A stretch of 64,000 nt of DNA from Cardinium endosymbiont cBtQ1 of Bemisia tabaci (GTDB lineage Bacteria; Bacteroidota; Bacteroidia; Cytophagales; Amoebophilaceae). Both the position numbers and the translations under genes were made by a program. The notes beneath the pieces are model-generated. The model did no database searches, was not told the origin of the DNA, and saw only the letters and a program-made list of their open reading frames with translations. The DNA lies in assembly GCF_000689375.1 (NCBI RefSeq), contig NZ_CBQZ010000005.1, positions 1 to 64,000 on the forward strand, in the 5' to 3' direction. Shown here piece by piece: positions 38,357-47,822 of the stretch (position 1 is the stretch's first letter; each line of letters begins with the position of its first letter).

Positions 38357-39096
38357 CTACTTAAAATGCAGAAAAATACTTGATACGTGAGCTTAATTTT
38401 ATCTCTATAAATGTTAATGATCTTTTTTAAATCACTTATCGTAATATGCTGGTGGCTGTAATTTGCCCCTAGTGCCTTTAAGTACCTCATACAGTCGACT
38501 GCGCTTGAAAAAACCACATCAAAGGTAGATGCATCGCAAAAGTATTTACTTGGCTGTAACGAACCTATATAATCGGCTAACGCTCGTCTAGATGGATACC
38601 GATGGATGGGTGGAGGCAAGGAGGAGTCTGTAAAGATTTTAGACCATTCACTAAATGTGCCATCCAGTAAGGATGAAAAAGCAAAAAAACGCGATTTTTC
38701 ATAAAACTTTCTTATTGTTTTATATAAATCGTCTACCCATTGTAGTGCTAAATTGGAGGTGATAAGATCATGAAAGTCGAAATCTTGTAGTTCCATATCA
38801 CCTAAAATATAGGTGACTTTTTTACTGGGGAGTTTCTTTTTTACTGTATCAAGCATAGTAGATGATAGGTCATTTAAAGTAAACTTGGTTTCAGGAAAAG
38901 CATACAATAAGATTTCTGGAATATATCCAGTACCTGTACCCAAATCTAAAATAGTATCTGGATGGCATGTAGGAAAATGGTTTTTCAAGCAACCAACCAG
39001 GTGTGTAGCACATTTTTTTTGAATGGAAGCAACTGCATCATAAGATGGGCTTGCTCTGTTAAAGTTACGTTGTATGTATGCTTTGGCCAATTCCAT
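38353..39096 (-). CDS. bioC: Malonyl-ACP O-methyltransferase
   Basis: A SAM-dependent methyltransferase that disguises malonyl thioester so that fatty-acid synthesis can make the pimeloyl chain. The 247 residues start with the BioC-type motif IQRNFNRASPSYDAVASIQ, followed by SAM motif I ILDLGTGTGYIPEILL near residue 47 and SNLALQWVDDL near 115. It overlaps bioH by 32 bp and bioD by 4 bp. Confidence 0.92.
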   Translation of the reverse strand: MELAKAYIQRNFNRASPSYDAVASIQKKCATHLVGCLKNHFPTCHPDTILDLGTGTGYIPEILLYAFPETKFTLNDLSSTMLDTVKKKLPSKKVTYILGDMELQDFDFHDLITSNLALQWVDDLYKTIRKFYEKSRFFAFSSLLDGTFSEWSKIFTDSSLPPPIHRYPSRRALADYIGSLQPSKYFCDASTFDVVFSSAVDCMRYLKALGANYSHQHITISDLKKIINIYRDKIKLTYQVFFCILSR

Positions 39097-39721
39097 ATAA
39101 AAAATTTATAACTTGCTGATGTATAAAATGACCCTCATATAGGCCTAAGCAATGATGACCTTTGTGATGCACTATCACTTTAGCATATTTAGTAAAATTA
39201 CTAAAATTATCATATATAAGGGCTGGAGGTACAATCGTATCATTTTTTGCACCTATTATCAATAGTGGTATAGGTGGCAATGGATGTGTGGTAGCGAGCA
39301 ATGCTAAATCTTGCATTAACTTTGTTGTATTAAAACTTTTGGAAAGGGTATAATCTAGTCCACAACGTTTATGGAATGAGCTCAATGTATCTATCGGATT
39401 GCGCTGAAAACAGTTGAGCATGGTTTTAAGTGCTAACTTTCTTTTTTTTTGCAATTGTGGATCAAATCCTAAAAAGTTTATAAAAGCCTGTATCCCAATA
39501 AGTGCCGTAAATTTTACCTTTAGAGAAACCAATTTTATAAATCCAAGGGAATGGCCCACACCAATAAATGGCTGATCAGTAGGAAGGTCTATTTTTTCAT
39601 TTCCAAAATAACCAAGGTCTAAGGAATAGCAACCAACGGTAGGAAAGTATTCTTTTATAAGTGGTTCAAAGAACTGCTGATCAAATCCCCAACCATGACA
39701 AAATATAAAAAGCGGTTTCAT
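39065..39721 (-). CDS. bioH: BioH-like pimeloyl-ACP methyl ester esterase
   Basis: An alpha/beta-hydrolase of 218 residues. It has the oxyanion/HG motif CHGWGFDQQFF, nucleophile elbow GVGHSLGF (Ser near 59), acid Asp in GAKNDTIVP near 161 and catalytic His in HHKGHHCLG. It removes the methyl group from pimeloyl-ACP in the BioC-BioH route. It begins within an ATGA overlap with the end of bioF. The sequence is short and diverged, so BioG or another BioH analogue is possible, but the operon position makes this role very likely. Confidence 0.85.
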   Translation of the reverse strand: MKPLFIFCHGWGFDQQFFEPLIKEYFPTVGCYSLDLGYFGNEKIDLPTDQPFIGVGHSLGFIKLVSLKVKFTALIGIQAFINFLGFDPQLQKKRKLALKTMLNCFQRNPIDTLSSFHKRCGLDYTLSKSFNTTKLMQDLALLATTHPLPPIPLLIIGAKNDTIVPPALIYDNFSNFTKYAKVIVHHKGHHCLGLYEGHFIHQQVINFLYGIGQSIHTT

Positions 39722-40011
39722 ACTTGTTTAAGTATATCTACTAAATAGTTTAAATCCTGATCACTGTGACTTGTATTAAGTGCAAGGCGTAACCTTGAGG
39801 TACCAGGTGGAACAGTAGGTGGACGTACCATAGAAACAACCAATCGATGTTTTAAAAGCTCCTCTTTTACATAGATGGTATCGCGTTCACTACCTATAAT
39901 GATTGGTATAATATGGGTTGTTGAATGACCTATGTTAAATCCAAGGTGCTGTAATTGTTTTCTCAGTTTTTCAGCTTTAAAATATAAATTTTGACGTTGG
40001 GTACTAAAATG
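39718..40011 (-). pseudogene. bioF: 8-amino-7-oxononanoate synthase, C-terminal remnant
   Basis: Only the last 97 codons remain, from the junction with IS6 copy C at 40012 to the TGA at 39718. The end is typical BioF: THIIPIIIGSERD, VVSMVRPPTVPPGTSRLRLAL and NTSHSDQDLNYLVDIL. The PLP-binding Lys and the rest (about 280 residues) are absent from this side, and no bioB follows. The 8 bases before the IS are CTAAAATG. The missing part is predicted to lie beyond IS6 copy A, left of the window. Confidence 0.93.
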
Positions 40012-40844
40012 GGTTCTGTCGCATGTGTGTAAAGAAAGCCTTAAATTTAGATTTTTAGTTTAAAACTTTAGTTTAGATGTTTAGTATTACGCCTCGATTA
40101 TTGCCATATTTTAAAGGATTTTGTTCATCCCCGGAGTTAATTCTTTTATTTGTGTACATGAAATGTCGTTTTTCGTTAAGCTATAGAGATCTGGAAGAGA
40201 TGATGCATATCAGAGGCGCAAAGATTGATCATTCCACTTTACAAAGATGGGTTATTAAGTTTGTTCCCCTCATAGATCAAGAAGTAAGAAGACGAAAACG
40301 CCCAGTTAGTAGTAGTTGGAGAATGGATGAAACTTACGTAAAGATGAATGGTAAGTGGATCTATTTATATAGAGCAGTAGATCGTTATGGAGATACAGTT
40401 GACTTTTTTCTAAGTGAAAGTAGAGACAAGTCTGCAGCTCTTTATTTTTTCCATAGGCTATCAGCTGTAATAATATTCCTTCTAAAGTGGTAGTTGATAA
40501 AAGCGGTAGTAATAAGGCTGCGCTTGATGCTTTAAATACAGAACTAGATCAAGATCATAAAATTCCAATATTTCAAAACAAATACCTGAATAATAGAGTC
40601 GAGCAAGACCACAGGTTTATCAAAAAACGGATAAAGACTATGCTAGGGTTTAAGAATTTCCATGCTGCTGCCATTACTATAAAAGGGATAGAAAATATTA
40701 GAATCATTCAAAAAGGACAATTAATCGGAACTAAAAAACAGAATTCTACTTTTGAAAACTTTTCCAAGATTATGGCCGCATAATATCCAATTTTTAAGAC
40801 AAACCGGAGAACTAGGAAAAATTCAATGTAGATGCGACAGATCC
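40012..40844 (+). mobile_element. IS6-family element, copy C
   Basis: A full-length (833 bp) IS6-like element with termini GGTTCTGTCGCATG and GATGCGACAGATCC. It sits between the broken end of bioF and the 5' quarter of a split IS982 element. The flanks do not match each other (CTAAAATG versus ATTAATAT). The right flank matches the left-end flank of IS6 copy A, which places both copies at the ends of an inverted segment. Confidence 0.96.
40077..40783 (+). pseudogene. IS6-family transposase, frameshifted (copy C)
   Basis: The 235-codon frame is broken near 40450-40465, where intact copies read TTCGTAAGGC and this copy reads TCCATAGGC. Two pieces result: residues 1-126 with the first Asp, and the last 98 residues with the second Asp and Glu. 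It is inactive unless the change is a sequencing error. Confidence 0.9.
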
Positions 40845-41102
40845 ATTAATATTGTCATTATTTCGCTCAAAGTCAGTGAACATGTTCTAGTAGGTTTTCT
40901 ATCTGAAGTAGGTAACAAATGTGATTCCATATAAGGCATAAATTTTATAAGAAATTCATCAACAGCGTAATATATTTCAACTAATTTTGATACATTCATA
41001 TCCGGCTCCTTTGGTTTTTATGATTATTTTTCAATCCCACAAATTTAAAACACAAAGGAGCTTTTTATACTCTTTTCTTAATTTCTAATCCAAAACTGAC
41101 GT
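40845..41102 (-). mobile_element. IS982-family element, 5' part (split copy)
   Basis: The first 258 bp of an IS982-like element, ending at the terminus CCAAAACTGACGT (41102). It includes the leader and the first codons of the transposase (start codon complement at about 40997-40999). It is the partner of 636-1387: joined through the shared ATTAATAT they give one complete element of about 1,002 bp. Confidence 0.93.
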
Positions 41103-41130
41103 ATCTAGCCTAAAAAGGTATAAAAAATAC

Positions 41131-42906
41131 CTATTCTGATATAAATCCATTTGCTTGTCGGTCCCAAAGTTTTGCAAAATATCCATTTTTAGCTAATAAT
41201 GCTGGTATAGTTCCGTCTTCAACAATAATGCCCTTATCAAAAACCAAAATTCGATCCATATCATTTATGGTAGACAAACGATGTGCAACAACCAAGGCAG
41301 TTGTACGCTGGATTACTTTTTTTAAATTTTCTTGGATCCACTTTTCCGTAATAGAATCTAGTGCAGAAGTAGCTTCATCCATAATAAGTATGGGTGCATT
41401 TTTTAAAATAGCACGTGCAATGGCAATACGTTGGCGCTGCCCTCCAGAGAGCTTTACACCACGTTCTCCAACCATCGTTTGAAATCCTTTTTTCATATTT
41501 TTGATAAAATCAATACAATGTGCCAATTTTGCTGCTTCCAATACCTCTGTTTCTGTGGCATCTAAACGACCATATTGGATATTTTCAAAAATCGTCCGGT
41601 GAAAAAGAATTGGATCTTGAGGAATCATGGCGATTTGTGCGTGTAGGGAATCTTGGGATACTTTTGAAGTATCCTGATTATCTATTAATATCTTCCCACT
41701 ATTTAGGTTATACAAACGCAATATTAGATGAACGAAAGTAGTTTTTCCTGAGCCAGATAGGCCCACCAAACCGACCTTTTCTCCACCTTTAATCTGAACA
41801 GATATTTCGTTAAATATATTGGTCTTTTCTTTATAAGAAAAGGTAACCCTATCCAAATAAATAGCCCCTTGGTTAATAAGTAGGGGACGTGCATTGGGGT
41901 AATTTTTGATCTCGTGTGGCGCACTTAAAATAGAAAGTGCAGCATTAGAAATACCAATTTCTTTGGCAATTTGTGTGATATGAAAAGTACTATGCCAAAT
42001 TAATCCCATTAGATTAAAGAAAGTCATTGTAACCAGTGAACAATCCCCTATGGTAATCCAGCGGTTGTTCCATGCACAAATCAATGTAGAAAATGTAATT
42101 ACTACAAAAATAAAAGTAAGCCATCCTTTATAAAAATTAGCTTTTTCAATGGCCCAAGAGGCCTGCTCAGATTTTTTTATTTCATCTGTTTGATATTTAT
42201 TCAGATACTTTAATTCGTAAGATGTACGTGAAAATAAACGTACAGCCAACATAGCACCCAAACTATCTACTATTTGGCCATCTAGTTCAGAGATAGCTTC
42301 TGCATGCGTTTTGGCTGTATGATTTATATCTTTCATGTTTAAAATGGTTAATGCAACAAAAATGGCTACAAAAACCAATAAAATGAGTCCAAAAAGAGGA
42401 TTTATCTGCAGAACCAGTCCCAATGAAATACAAAAAGTAAGTATGGTAGAGAAAAAATTACATATGAAAATATCTAAAATGTGTGCACATGCACGAGGCA
42501 ACTCTGCAATTTTATTGGCTAGTCCACCTGTAAAATGTTCAGAAAAATAGCCATGAGCGTGGCCTTGTGTATAGGTAAGGATGCTTTCTCGAATATCCTT
42601 TCGAAACCTCGGCCAAACATACATAGATACCATACCATAGAACCTGTTGGCAATTTCCATGAGCAACCAAGAGGTAAACAATCCCATTAGGGGAAAAGCT
42701 AGTAAGTTAAAGGGTGCATTTATACCTGGCTCAAGTGATAGAAGCTTATTAATCAATACTTTGACAAAGTAAGGGCACAATGATTCATTCAGTGGCCAAA
42801 ATATCATGGTAAAGAACATAAAGCTGAAATGAACCGATTGCCGTTTTACAAAAAAAAGAATAAAAGAAAAGAGGTTTTTCGGTAAGGCATTCATTTCTTT
42901 AGGCAT
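41131..42906 (-). CDS. MsbA-like ABC exporter (fused membrane and ATPase domains)
   Basis: A 591-residue half-transporter: six hydrophobic segments in the first roughly 320 residues, then an ATPase domain with Walker A GLSGSGKTTF near 385, signature LSGGQRQRIAIARAI near 487, Walker B ILIMDEATSALDS and H-loop VAHRLSTI. The family includes the lipid flippase MsbA and drug or peptide exporters, and the substrate cannot be read from sequence. An ATG five codons in (MNALPKN) is an alternative start. It ends 28 bp from the split IS982 remnant. Confidence 0.88.
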   Translation of the reverse strand: MPKEMNALPKNLFSFILFFVKRQSVHFSFMFFTMIFWPLNESLCPYFVKVLINKLLSLEPGINAPFNLLAFPLMGLFTSWLLMEIANRFYGMVSMYVWPRFRKDIRESILTYTQGHAHGYFSEHFTGGLANKIAELPRACAHILDIFICNFFSTILTFCISLGLVLQINPLFGLILLVFVAIFVALTILNMKDINHTAKTHAEAISELDGQIVDSLGAMLAVRLFSRTSYELKYLNKYQTDEIKKSEQASWAIEKANFYKGWLTFIFVVITFSTLICAWNNRWITIGDCSLVTMTFFNLMGLIWHSTFHITQIAKEIGISNAALSILSAPHEIKNYPNARPLLINQGAIYLDRVTFSYKEKTNIFNEISVQIKGGEKVGLVGLSGSGKTTFVHLILRLYNLNSGKILIDNQDTSKVSQDSLHAQIAMIPQDPILFHRTIFENIQYGRLDATETEVLEAAKLAHCIDFIKNMKKGFQTMVGERGVKLSGGQRQRIAIARAILKNAPILIMDEATSALDSITEKWIQENLKKVIQRTTALVVAHRLSTINDMDRILVFDKGIIVEDGTIPALLAKNGYFAKLWDRQANGFISE

Positions 42907-43313
42907 TGTAGTTATCTAGTTAATGGGTAATCAAAATGTTTTAGCATAGGAACGTTGTGTATAAAGATATAGGACCTAGTGTTTCTGTATCAGTTGGCCC
43001 ATAGCATCAGTTCAACCCATTATTTTAGAATAATATTTGTAAGAATAGCATTTGGTATAGACTTTGTATAAGTTATGCATTACAACGGCGGCTAACATTT
43101 TTATTGATCTGAATAGACCAAATAAATATCGCTAAAAAGAATTATGTAAACAATATAGATGATTGGGGCAGTTCTGCTGATTCTGTCGCCTTTATTTTAA
43201 ATAAATGTTATGCTGTTATTTGAATTTAAAAATTAGTGACCATGTTTGCTATTACCTCAATATTATGGTTTTATCTTATCTGTAGCTAATTTTGTATAGT
43301 GCTCTTTCTTTTG
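42907..43313. other. Intergenic region with a possible ankyrin-tail relic
   Basis: About 400 AT-rich bases lie between murD and the exporter gene, with no open gene. The stretch 43222-43268 resembles the extreme 3' end of the ankyrin pseudogene (16387-16446 region); on the minus strand it reads HNIEVIANMVTNF then stop, against NNLGVIENICTEF there. A GATTCTGTCGCC near 43179 is similar to an IS6 end but too short to call. Confidence 0.4.
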
Positions 43314-44657
43314 TTAAATTTTGGGTAGTGGATACTTTTGAATTAATTTGTTTATTTTTTTCTTAAACTGGTTGCCTCTATCTTCAAAGTTTTTAAATAA
43401 GTCAAAGCTGGCACATGCTGGCGATAAAAGGATTACTTCTCCAGGCGATGCAATAGATAGTGCCATATGTATGGCGTTATCTAGGTTATCAGTTTCTTGT
43501 ATGGGCAATCCCAGCGGAGCAAAATCTTTTATAATAGCATGGTTGTCTTTTCCCAAACAAATGATTGCTTTTACCCGCTCTTGTAGGATGGGCAATAGTA
43601 GGCTATAGTCGTTTCCTTTATCTACTCCTCCTGCCATCCAGATAATAGGTTGGTTAAAACTAAGCAATGCCGCCCTTGTAGAGGCTATATTAGTGGATTT
43701 TGAATCGTTATAACAGTCTATGCCTTTTGGGGCACCACACCATTCTAATCGATGGGATAGCCCATGAAACTTAGGTAAAGCACCATAAATGGTTGTAGGT
43801 GCTACCCCTGATAATGCCGCTGCTGTAATGGCAACGATAGCATTGTATTGATTGTGTCTACCTGGTAAAGCGATTTGTTCCCTGCTAATAGAAAAAGAGG
43901 TGCCATCCACATTACAATAGCATAGCCCATCGCTATTCCAAATAGATAATGGATCAATAGGGTGCAGTTCGGGTAAAATATTTTGTGCTTGAAGATATGC
44001 AGCAGTGATTGGATCCGATTTATTGTAAATAAAGTGGTCTAATGGAGTCATATTGCGCAATATATTCAATTTAGCTTTTGCATAGGCTTCTACAGAATAA
44101 TTGTATCTATTCAAGTGGTCAGGTGTAATATTTAATAGGCAGGCAATATTTGGTTTAAAATTTTTAAGGCTTTCCAGTTGAAAGCTAGAAAGCTCTAATA
44201 CATAGTAGTCATAACTACCTTTTGCAAGACACCTTGCAAAACTATACCCCATATTCCCAGCCAAAGCTACATGGTATCCTGCTGCATCCAGCAAATGGTA
44301 AATCAGGTGTGCTGTAGTACTTTTCCCATTTGAACCCGTTATAGCTATTATCTTACCTTTTGCGTAGGGTGCTGCAAAGGTTATTTCATCTATAACCGGT
44401 ATACGGCATACATGGAGCTGCTGAATGACTGCAGTTTCATGGGGTATACCAGGGCTTTTGATAACCTGATCAGCCTCTTTTATTTTTTCTATCGTATGGT
44501 GACCTTCTTCAAATGGAATGGCATAAGCTTTCAGTAAATGTTTATAATCATCCTTAATTGTACCTATATCCGAAATGAATACCTCTATGCCTTTTTGTTT
44601 GGCTAATAGTGCTGCACCTGTACCACTTTCTCCTCCACCTAGTATAACCAATCGCAT
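43314..44657 (-). CDS. murD: UDP-N-acetylmuramoyl-L-alanine:D-glutamate ligase
   Basis: Mur ligase adding D-Glu to the peptidoglycan precursor. The 447 residues show an N-terminal Rossmann motif (LVILGGGESGTGAALLA), the ATP site ITGSNGKSTTAHLIYHLL near 109, LLNITPDHLNRY near 180, GRHNQYNAIVAI near 267, and the C-terminal CYNDSKSTN and LLSPACASFDLFKNFEDRG. It is complete. With mreB and uppS in the same window it points to retained cell-wall synthesis. Confidence 0.94.
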   Translation of the reverse strand: MRLVILGGGESGTGAALLAKQKGIEVFISDIGTIKDDYKHLLKAYAIPFEEGHHTIEKIKEADQVIKSPGIPHETAVIQQLHVCRIPVIDEITFAAPYAKGKIIAITGSNGKSTTAHLIYHLLDAAGYHVALAGNMGYSFARCLAKGSYDYYVLELSSFQLESLKNFKPNIACLLNITPDHLNRYNYSVEAYAKAKLNILRNMTPLDHFIYNKSDPITAAYLQAQNILPELHPIDPLSIWNSDGLCYCNVDGTSFSISREQIALPGRHNQYNAIVAITAAALSGVAPTTIYGALPKFHGLSHRLEWCGAPKGIDCYNDSKSTNIASTRAALLSFNQPIIWMAGGVDKGNDYSLLLPILQERVKAIICLGKDNHAIIKDFAPLGLPIQETDNLDNAIHMALSIASPGEVILLSPACASFDLFKNFEDRGNQFKKKINKLIQKYPLPKI

Positions 44658-44668
44658 GCTTGTATGGT

Positions 44669-45460
44669 TTAAATAGTATTTTTTGTTTCTGGGTGACTCA
44701 GTCTATAAGTCATATATTGATACACTGATAAGAGAGCGCCAACCGCTAGTATAATACGTGTTATAATTGTTAGACTATTTATGGCTAAATCTAATGACTC
44801 ATCTAATTTGAGATAGATGATAGATGTTGCGCATAAATTGTGTAGCCCATGGGCCATAATAGGATAAATAATGTGTTTGGTTTGGTAGTATAGGTGGCTA
44901 AGAAAGCATCCCATCACAAAATACAATAGGTTATTGCGCATATTACCGTGCATCAGACTAAAGGCTAACGCACTAACTAGCGTGATCCACAATCTGGAAG
45001 AAATGATTTTGTAGAATAGTTTTTCTAAAATACCCCGAAAGAACAGTTCTTCTAAAATAGCAGCCAGGCAGCTTATTTCTATAATCCCACGGTATAAAAA
45101 ATCGATGCTACTACTAAAATTTCGTATAGGCTGTACATTAGGCTGCCATAATGTTGCTTGAATACTGCTTAGCAACAGTAATCCAAATGTCATGGTGAAT
45201 TGCAATAATACCGTACCAATCATTAATTTGTAGCGAGAGGGTACTATACCATCTTTTACGCCCTTGTTTGGTTGTAGATATAAATAATAGATAAAAACAA
45301 TGCAACAAATGATGATGCGCAATATAAAGTGCTCAAGTGTGTAATGGTGGCATAAAGGTTTATGCGTTGACTCGATCCATAGGATAAAAAACTTAATAGG
45401 CAGATAAAGTCCTATACAAAATAGGGTCAATCGTTTGAGTAATCTAATTTTTAACCACAT
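44669..45460 (-). CDS. CPBP-family intramembrane protease
   Basis: A 263-residue polytopic membrane protein of the CAAX-protease/bacteriocin-processing (ABI) family. The three motifs are present: LEELFFRG (EExxxR) near residue 138, FSLMHG (FxxxH) near 168, and MAHGLHN near 205. It lies 11 bp ahead of murD on the same strand and diverges from ruvB. The substrate is unknown. Confidence 0.85.
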   Translation of the reverse strand: MWLKIRLLKRLTLFCIGLYLPIKFFILWIESTHKPLCHHYTLEHFILRIIICCIVFIYYLYLQPNKGVKDGIVPSRYKLMIGTVLLQFTMTFGLLLLSSIQATLWQPNVQPIRNFSSSIDFLYRGIIEISCLAAILEELFFRGILEKLFYKIISSRLWITLVSALAFSLMHGNMRNNLLYFVMGCFLSHLYYQTKHIIYPIMAHGLHNLCATSIIYLKLDESLDLAINSLTIITRIILAVGALLSVYQYMTYRLSHPETKNTI

Positions 45461-45506
45461 GGTTGATATTTTTTACGTATATTTTCATTGATTTAAAGTT
45501 AAAAAA

Positions 45507-46529
45507 ATGGAACATGATCTTATCAATGGTCCCTGTAGTGTACTCAAAAAACCAGAAGACCAGCTTGATAAAGCCTTACGGCCCCTTCAATTTAATGATT
45601 TTTTGGGGCAAGAAAAATTAGTCGAAAATCTACAAATATTTGTAGCAGCTGCTAAGCAGAGAAAAGAAGCTTTAGACCATGTGTTATTACATGGTCCTCC
45701 TGGTTTAGGTAAGACAACACTGGCCTATATTATTGCATATGATCTGAATACCAATATAAAAGTTACTTCTGGACCGGTATTAGATAAACCAGGTGATTTA
45801 GCTGGCATTTTGACCAGTTTAGAGCCTTTTAATGTACTTTTTATAGATGAGATTCATCGTCTTAATCCCATAGTAGAAGAGTACTTATACACTGCCATGG
45901 AGGATTTTAAAATAGATATTATGCTGGATGCAGGTCCTAATGCACGTAGTGTACAATTGGCACTTAATCCTTTTACATTAATTGGGGCGACGACCCGCTC
46001 AGGTTTGCTAACTGCACCGCTACGGGCCCGTTTTGGTATTAATGCACGATTGGATTACTACCATACCACATTGCTGACTAAAATTGTTCAGCGGGCCAGT
46101 AGTATATGGGGTAGCCCTATTGATCAAGAAGCTGCTTATGAAATTGCCAGGCGCAGTAGAGGCACCCCACGTATAGCGAATAATCTCCTAAAACGTACCA
46201 GAGATTTTGCGCAGATTAAGGGGGATGGACACATTACCAAAGATATTGTTGGATTAAGTTTAACTGCTTTGAATGTAGATGAGAATGGACTTGATGAAAT
46301 GGACAAACGGATTCTTACCAATATTATTCAAAAATTCAAAGGTGGTCCCGTAGGGCTTACCACTATTGCAACTGCTTGTCTAGAGGAAGCAGAAACCATA
46401 GAAGAAGTATATGAACCATTTCTTATTCAAGAAGGATATATCAAACGCACGCCACGTGGAAGAGTCGCAACAGAAGCCGCCTATAAACATTTGGGATTAC
46501 CTTATACCGCTGATCTTTTCGACAAATAG
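45507..46529 (+). CDS. ruvB: Holliday junction helicase RuvB
   Basis: The AAA+ motor of the RuvAB branch-migration complex. The 340 residues contain [15 protein letters not shown], Walker [10 protein letters not shown] near residue 55, Walker [10 protein letters not shown] near 110, sensor [18 protein letters not shown], and the winged-helix end [21 protein letters not shown]. It is complete; 70 bp later an IS6 copy begins. RecG, an alternative branch-migration enzyme, is destroyed nearby, so RuvAB may carry this function alone. Confidence 0.95.
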   Translation: MEHDLINGPCSVLKKPEDQLDKALRPLQFNDFLGQEKLVENLQIFVAAAKQRKEALDHVLLHGPPGLGKTTLAYIIAYDLNTNIKVTSGPVLDKPGDLAGILTSLEPFNVLFIDEIHRLNPIVEEYLYTAMEDFKIDIMLDAGPNARSVQLALNPFTLIGATTRSGLLTAPLRARFGINARLDYYHTTLLTKIVQRASSIWGSPIDQEAAYEIARRSRGTPRIANNLLKRTRDFAQIKGDGHITKDIVGLSLTALNVDENGLDEMDKRILTNIIQKFKGGPVGLTTIATACLEEAETIEEVYEPFLIQEGYIKRTPRGRVATEAAYKHLGLPYTADLFDK

Positions 46530-46601
46530 CGCCCGTTTTGTCTTTGTTTAGCACATTATTTTGTAGCAAGATCTAAGCCTATTTGTATAGGCTCTGTCGG
46601 G

Positions 46602-47435
46602 GGTTCTGTCGCATGTGTGTAAAGAAAGCCTTAAATTTAGATTTTTAGTTTAAAACTTTAGTTTAGATGTTTAGTATTACGCCTCGATTATTGCCATATT
46701 TTAAAGGATTTTGTTCATCCCCGGAGTTAATTCTTTTATTTGTGTACATGAAATGTCGTTTTTCGTTAAGCTATAGAGATCTGGAAGAGATGATGCATAT
46801 CAGAGGCGCAAAGATTGATCATTCCACTTTACAAAGATGGGTTATTAAGTTTGTTCCCCTCATAGATCAAGAAGTAAGAAGACGAAAACGCCCAGTTAGT
46901 AGTAGTTGGAGAATGGATGAAACTTACGTAAAGATGAATGGTAAGTGGATCTATTTATATAGAGCAGTAGATCGTTATGGAGATACAGTTGACTTTTTTC
47001 TAAGTGAAAGTAGAGACAAGTCTGCAGCTCTTTATTTTTTTCGTAAGGCTATCAGCTGTAATAATATTCCTTCTAAAGTGGTAGTTGATAAAAGCGGTAG
47101 TAATAAGGCTGCGCTTGATGCTTTAAATACAGAACTAGATCAAGATCATAAAATTCCAATATTTCAAAACAAATACCTGAATAATAGAGTCGAGCAAGAC
47201 CACAGGTTTATCAAAAAACGGATAAAGACTATGCTAGGGTTTAAGAATTTCCATGCTGCTGCCATTACTATAAAAGGGATAGAAAATATTAGAATCATTC
47301 AAAAAGGACAATTAATCGGAACTAAAAAACAGAATTCTACTTTTGAAAACTTTTCCAAGATTATGGCCGCATAATATCCAATTTTTAAGACAAACCGGAG
47401 AACTAGGAAAAATTCAATGTAGATGCGACAGATCC
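46602..47435 (+). mobile_element. IS6-family element, copy D (intact)
   Basis: A complete 834-bp element with ends GGTTCTGTCGCATG and GATGCGACAGATCC. The flanking octamers (CTGTCGGG left, AAAATCAG right) do not match, so the copy has taken part in a deletion or other rearrangement. The left side is the ruvB 3' spacer and the right side is the interior of an M32 peptidase gene. Confidence 0.96.
46667..47374 (+). CDS. IS6-family transposase (copy D)
   Basis: An intact 235-residue DDE transposase. An HTH-like N-terminus (SYRDLEEMMHIRGAKIDHSTLQRW) precedes the triad Asp-84 (MDETYVK), Asp-141 (VVVDKSGSN) and Glu-176 (NNRVEQDHR). It is identical in sequence to copy E, so both may be recent and active. 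Replicative transposition by such enzymes forms cointegrates, deletions and inversions. Confidence 0.94.
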   Translation: MFSITPRLLPYFKGFCSSPELILLFVYMKCRFSLSYRDLEEMMHIRGAKIDHSTLQRWVIKFVPLIDQEVRRRKRPVSSSWRMDETYVKMNGKWIYLYRAVDRYGDTVDFFLSESRDKSAALYFFRKAISCNNIPSKVVVDKSGSNKAALDALNTELDQDHKIPIFQNKYLNNRVEQDHRFIKKRIKTMLGFKNFHAAAITIKGIENIRIIQKGQLIGTKKQNSTFENFSKIMAA

Positions 47436-47822
47436 AAAATCAGAAGTTGCCCTAGCCTTTTTCCATACTTCTGTTGCGGTAGCAGTTGTAGTATAGTATG
47501 CCTGAACAAAAGATTGTGGCAGCTTAGTGGTCCGCTTAAAATCCTTACACCACTGCTTGAGATTGGATACTGCTATTTTAGATAAGCCTTCTAACTTAAT
47601 TTCTTCTGTTTCTATATCAATCATTTCTGCCAAGGCATCTCGGTATTTACTACTGGTTGCCTCCCCATGCGCTAAGCTGGCAACATAAGCAAGTTGCTTG
47701 GCACGTATATCAACCGAACCAGCGGGCATATAGGTTTGCTGATCCCATGATAAAAGTCCTTTTATCTGACGAAGCAACTGAATATGGCTAAACCTTTCTA
47801 CAAAGCTTTTGTATAGTAACAT
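47436..47822 (-). pseudogene. M32 carboxypeptidase (Taq type), N-terminal remnant
   Basis: The first 129 codons of a carboxypeptidase Taq-like zinc peptidase are present, with the characteristic LLSWDQQTYMPAGSVDIRAKQLAYVASLAHG. The remaining three quarters, including the HExxH site, are cut off by IS6 copy D at 47435. A few foreign codons from the IS end close the frame. The missing part is not in this window. Confidence 0.88.

Noticed and set aside
43179-43190. GATTCTGTCGCC, similar to an IS6 end.
   Set aside because: Only about nine bases match, with no partner end and no duplication; too short to support a relic.
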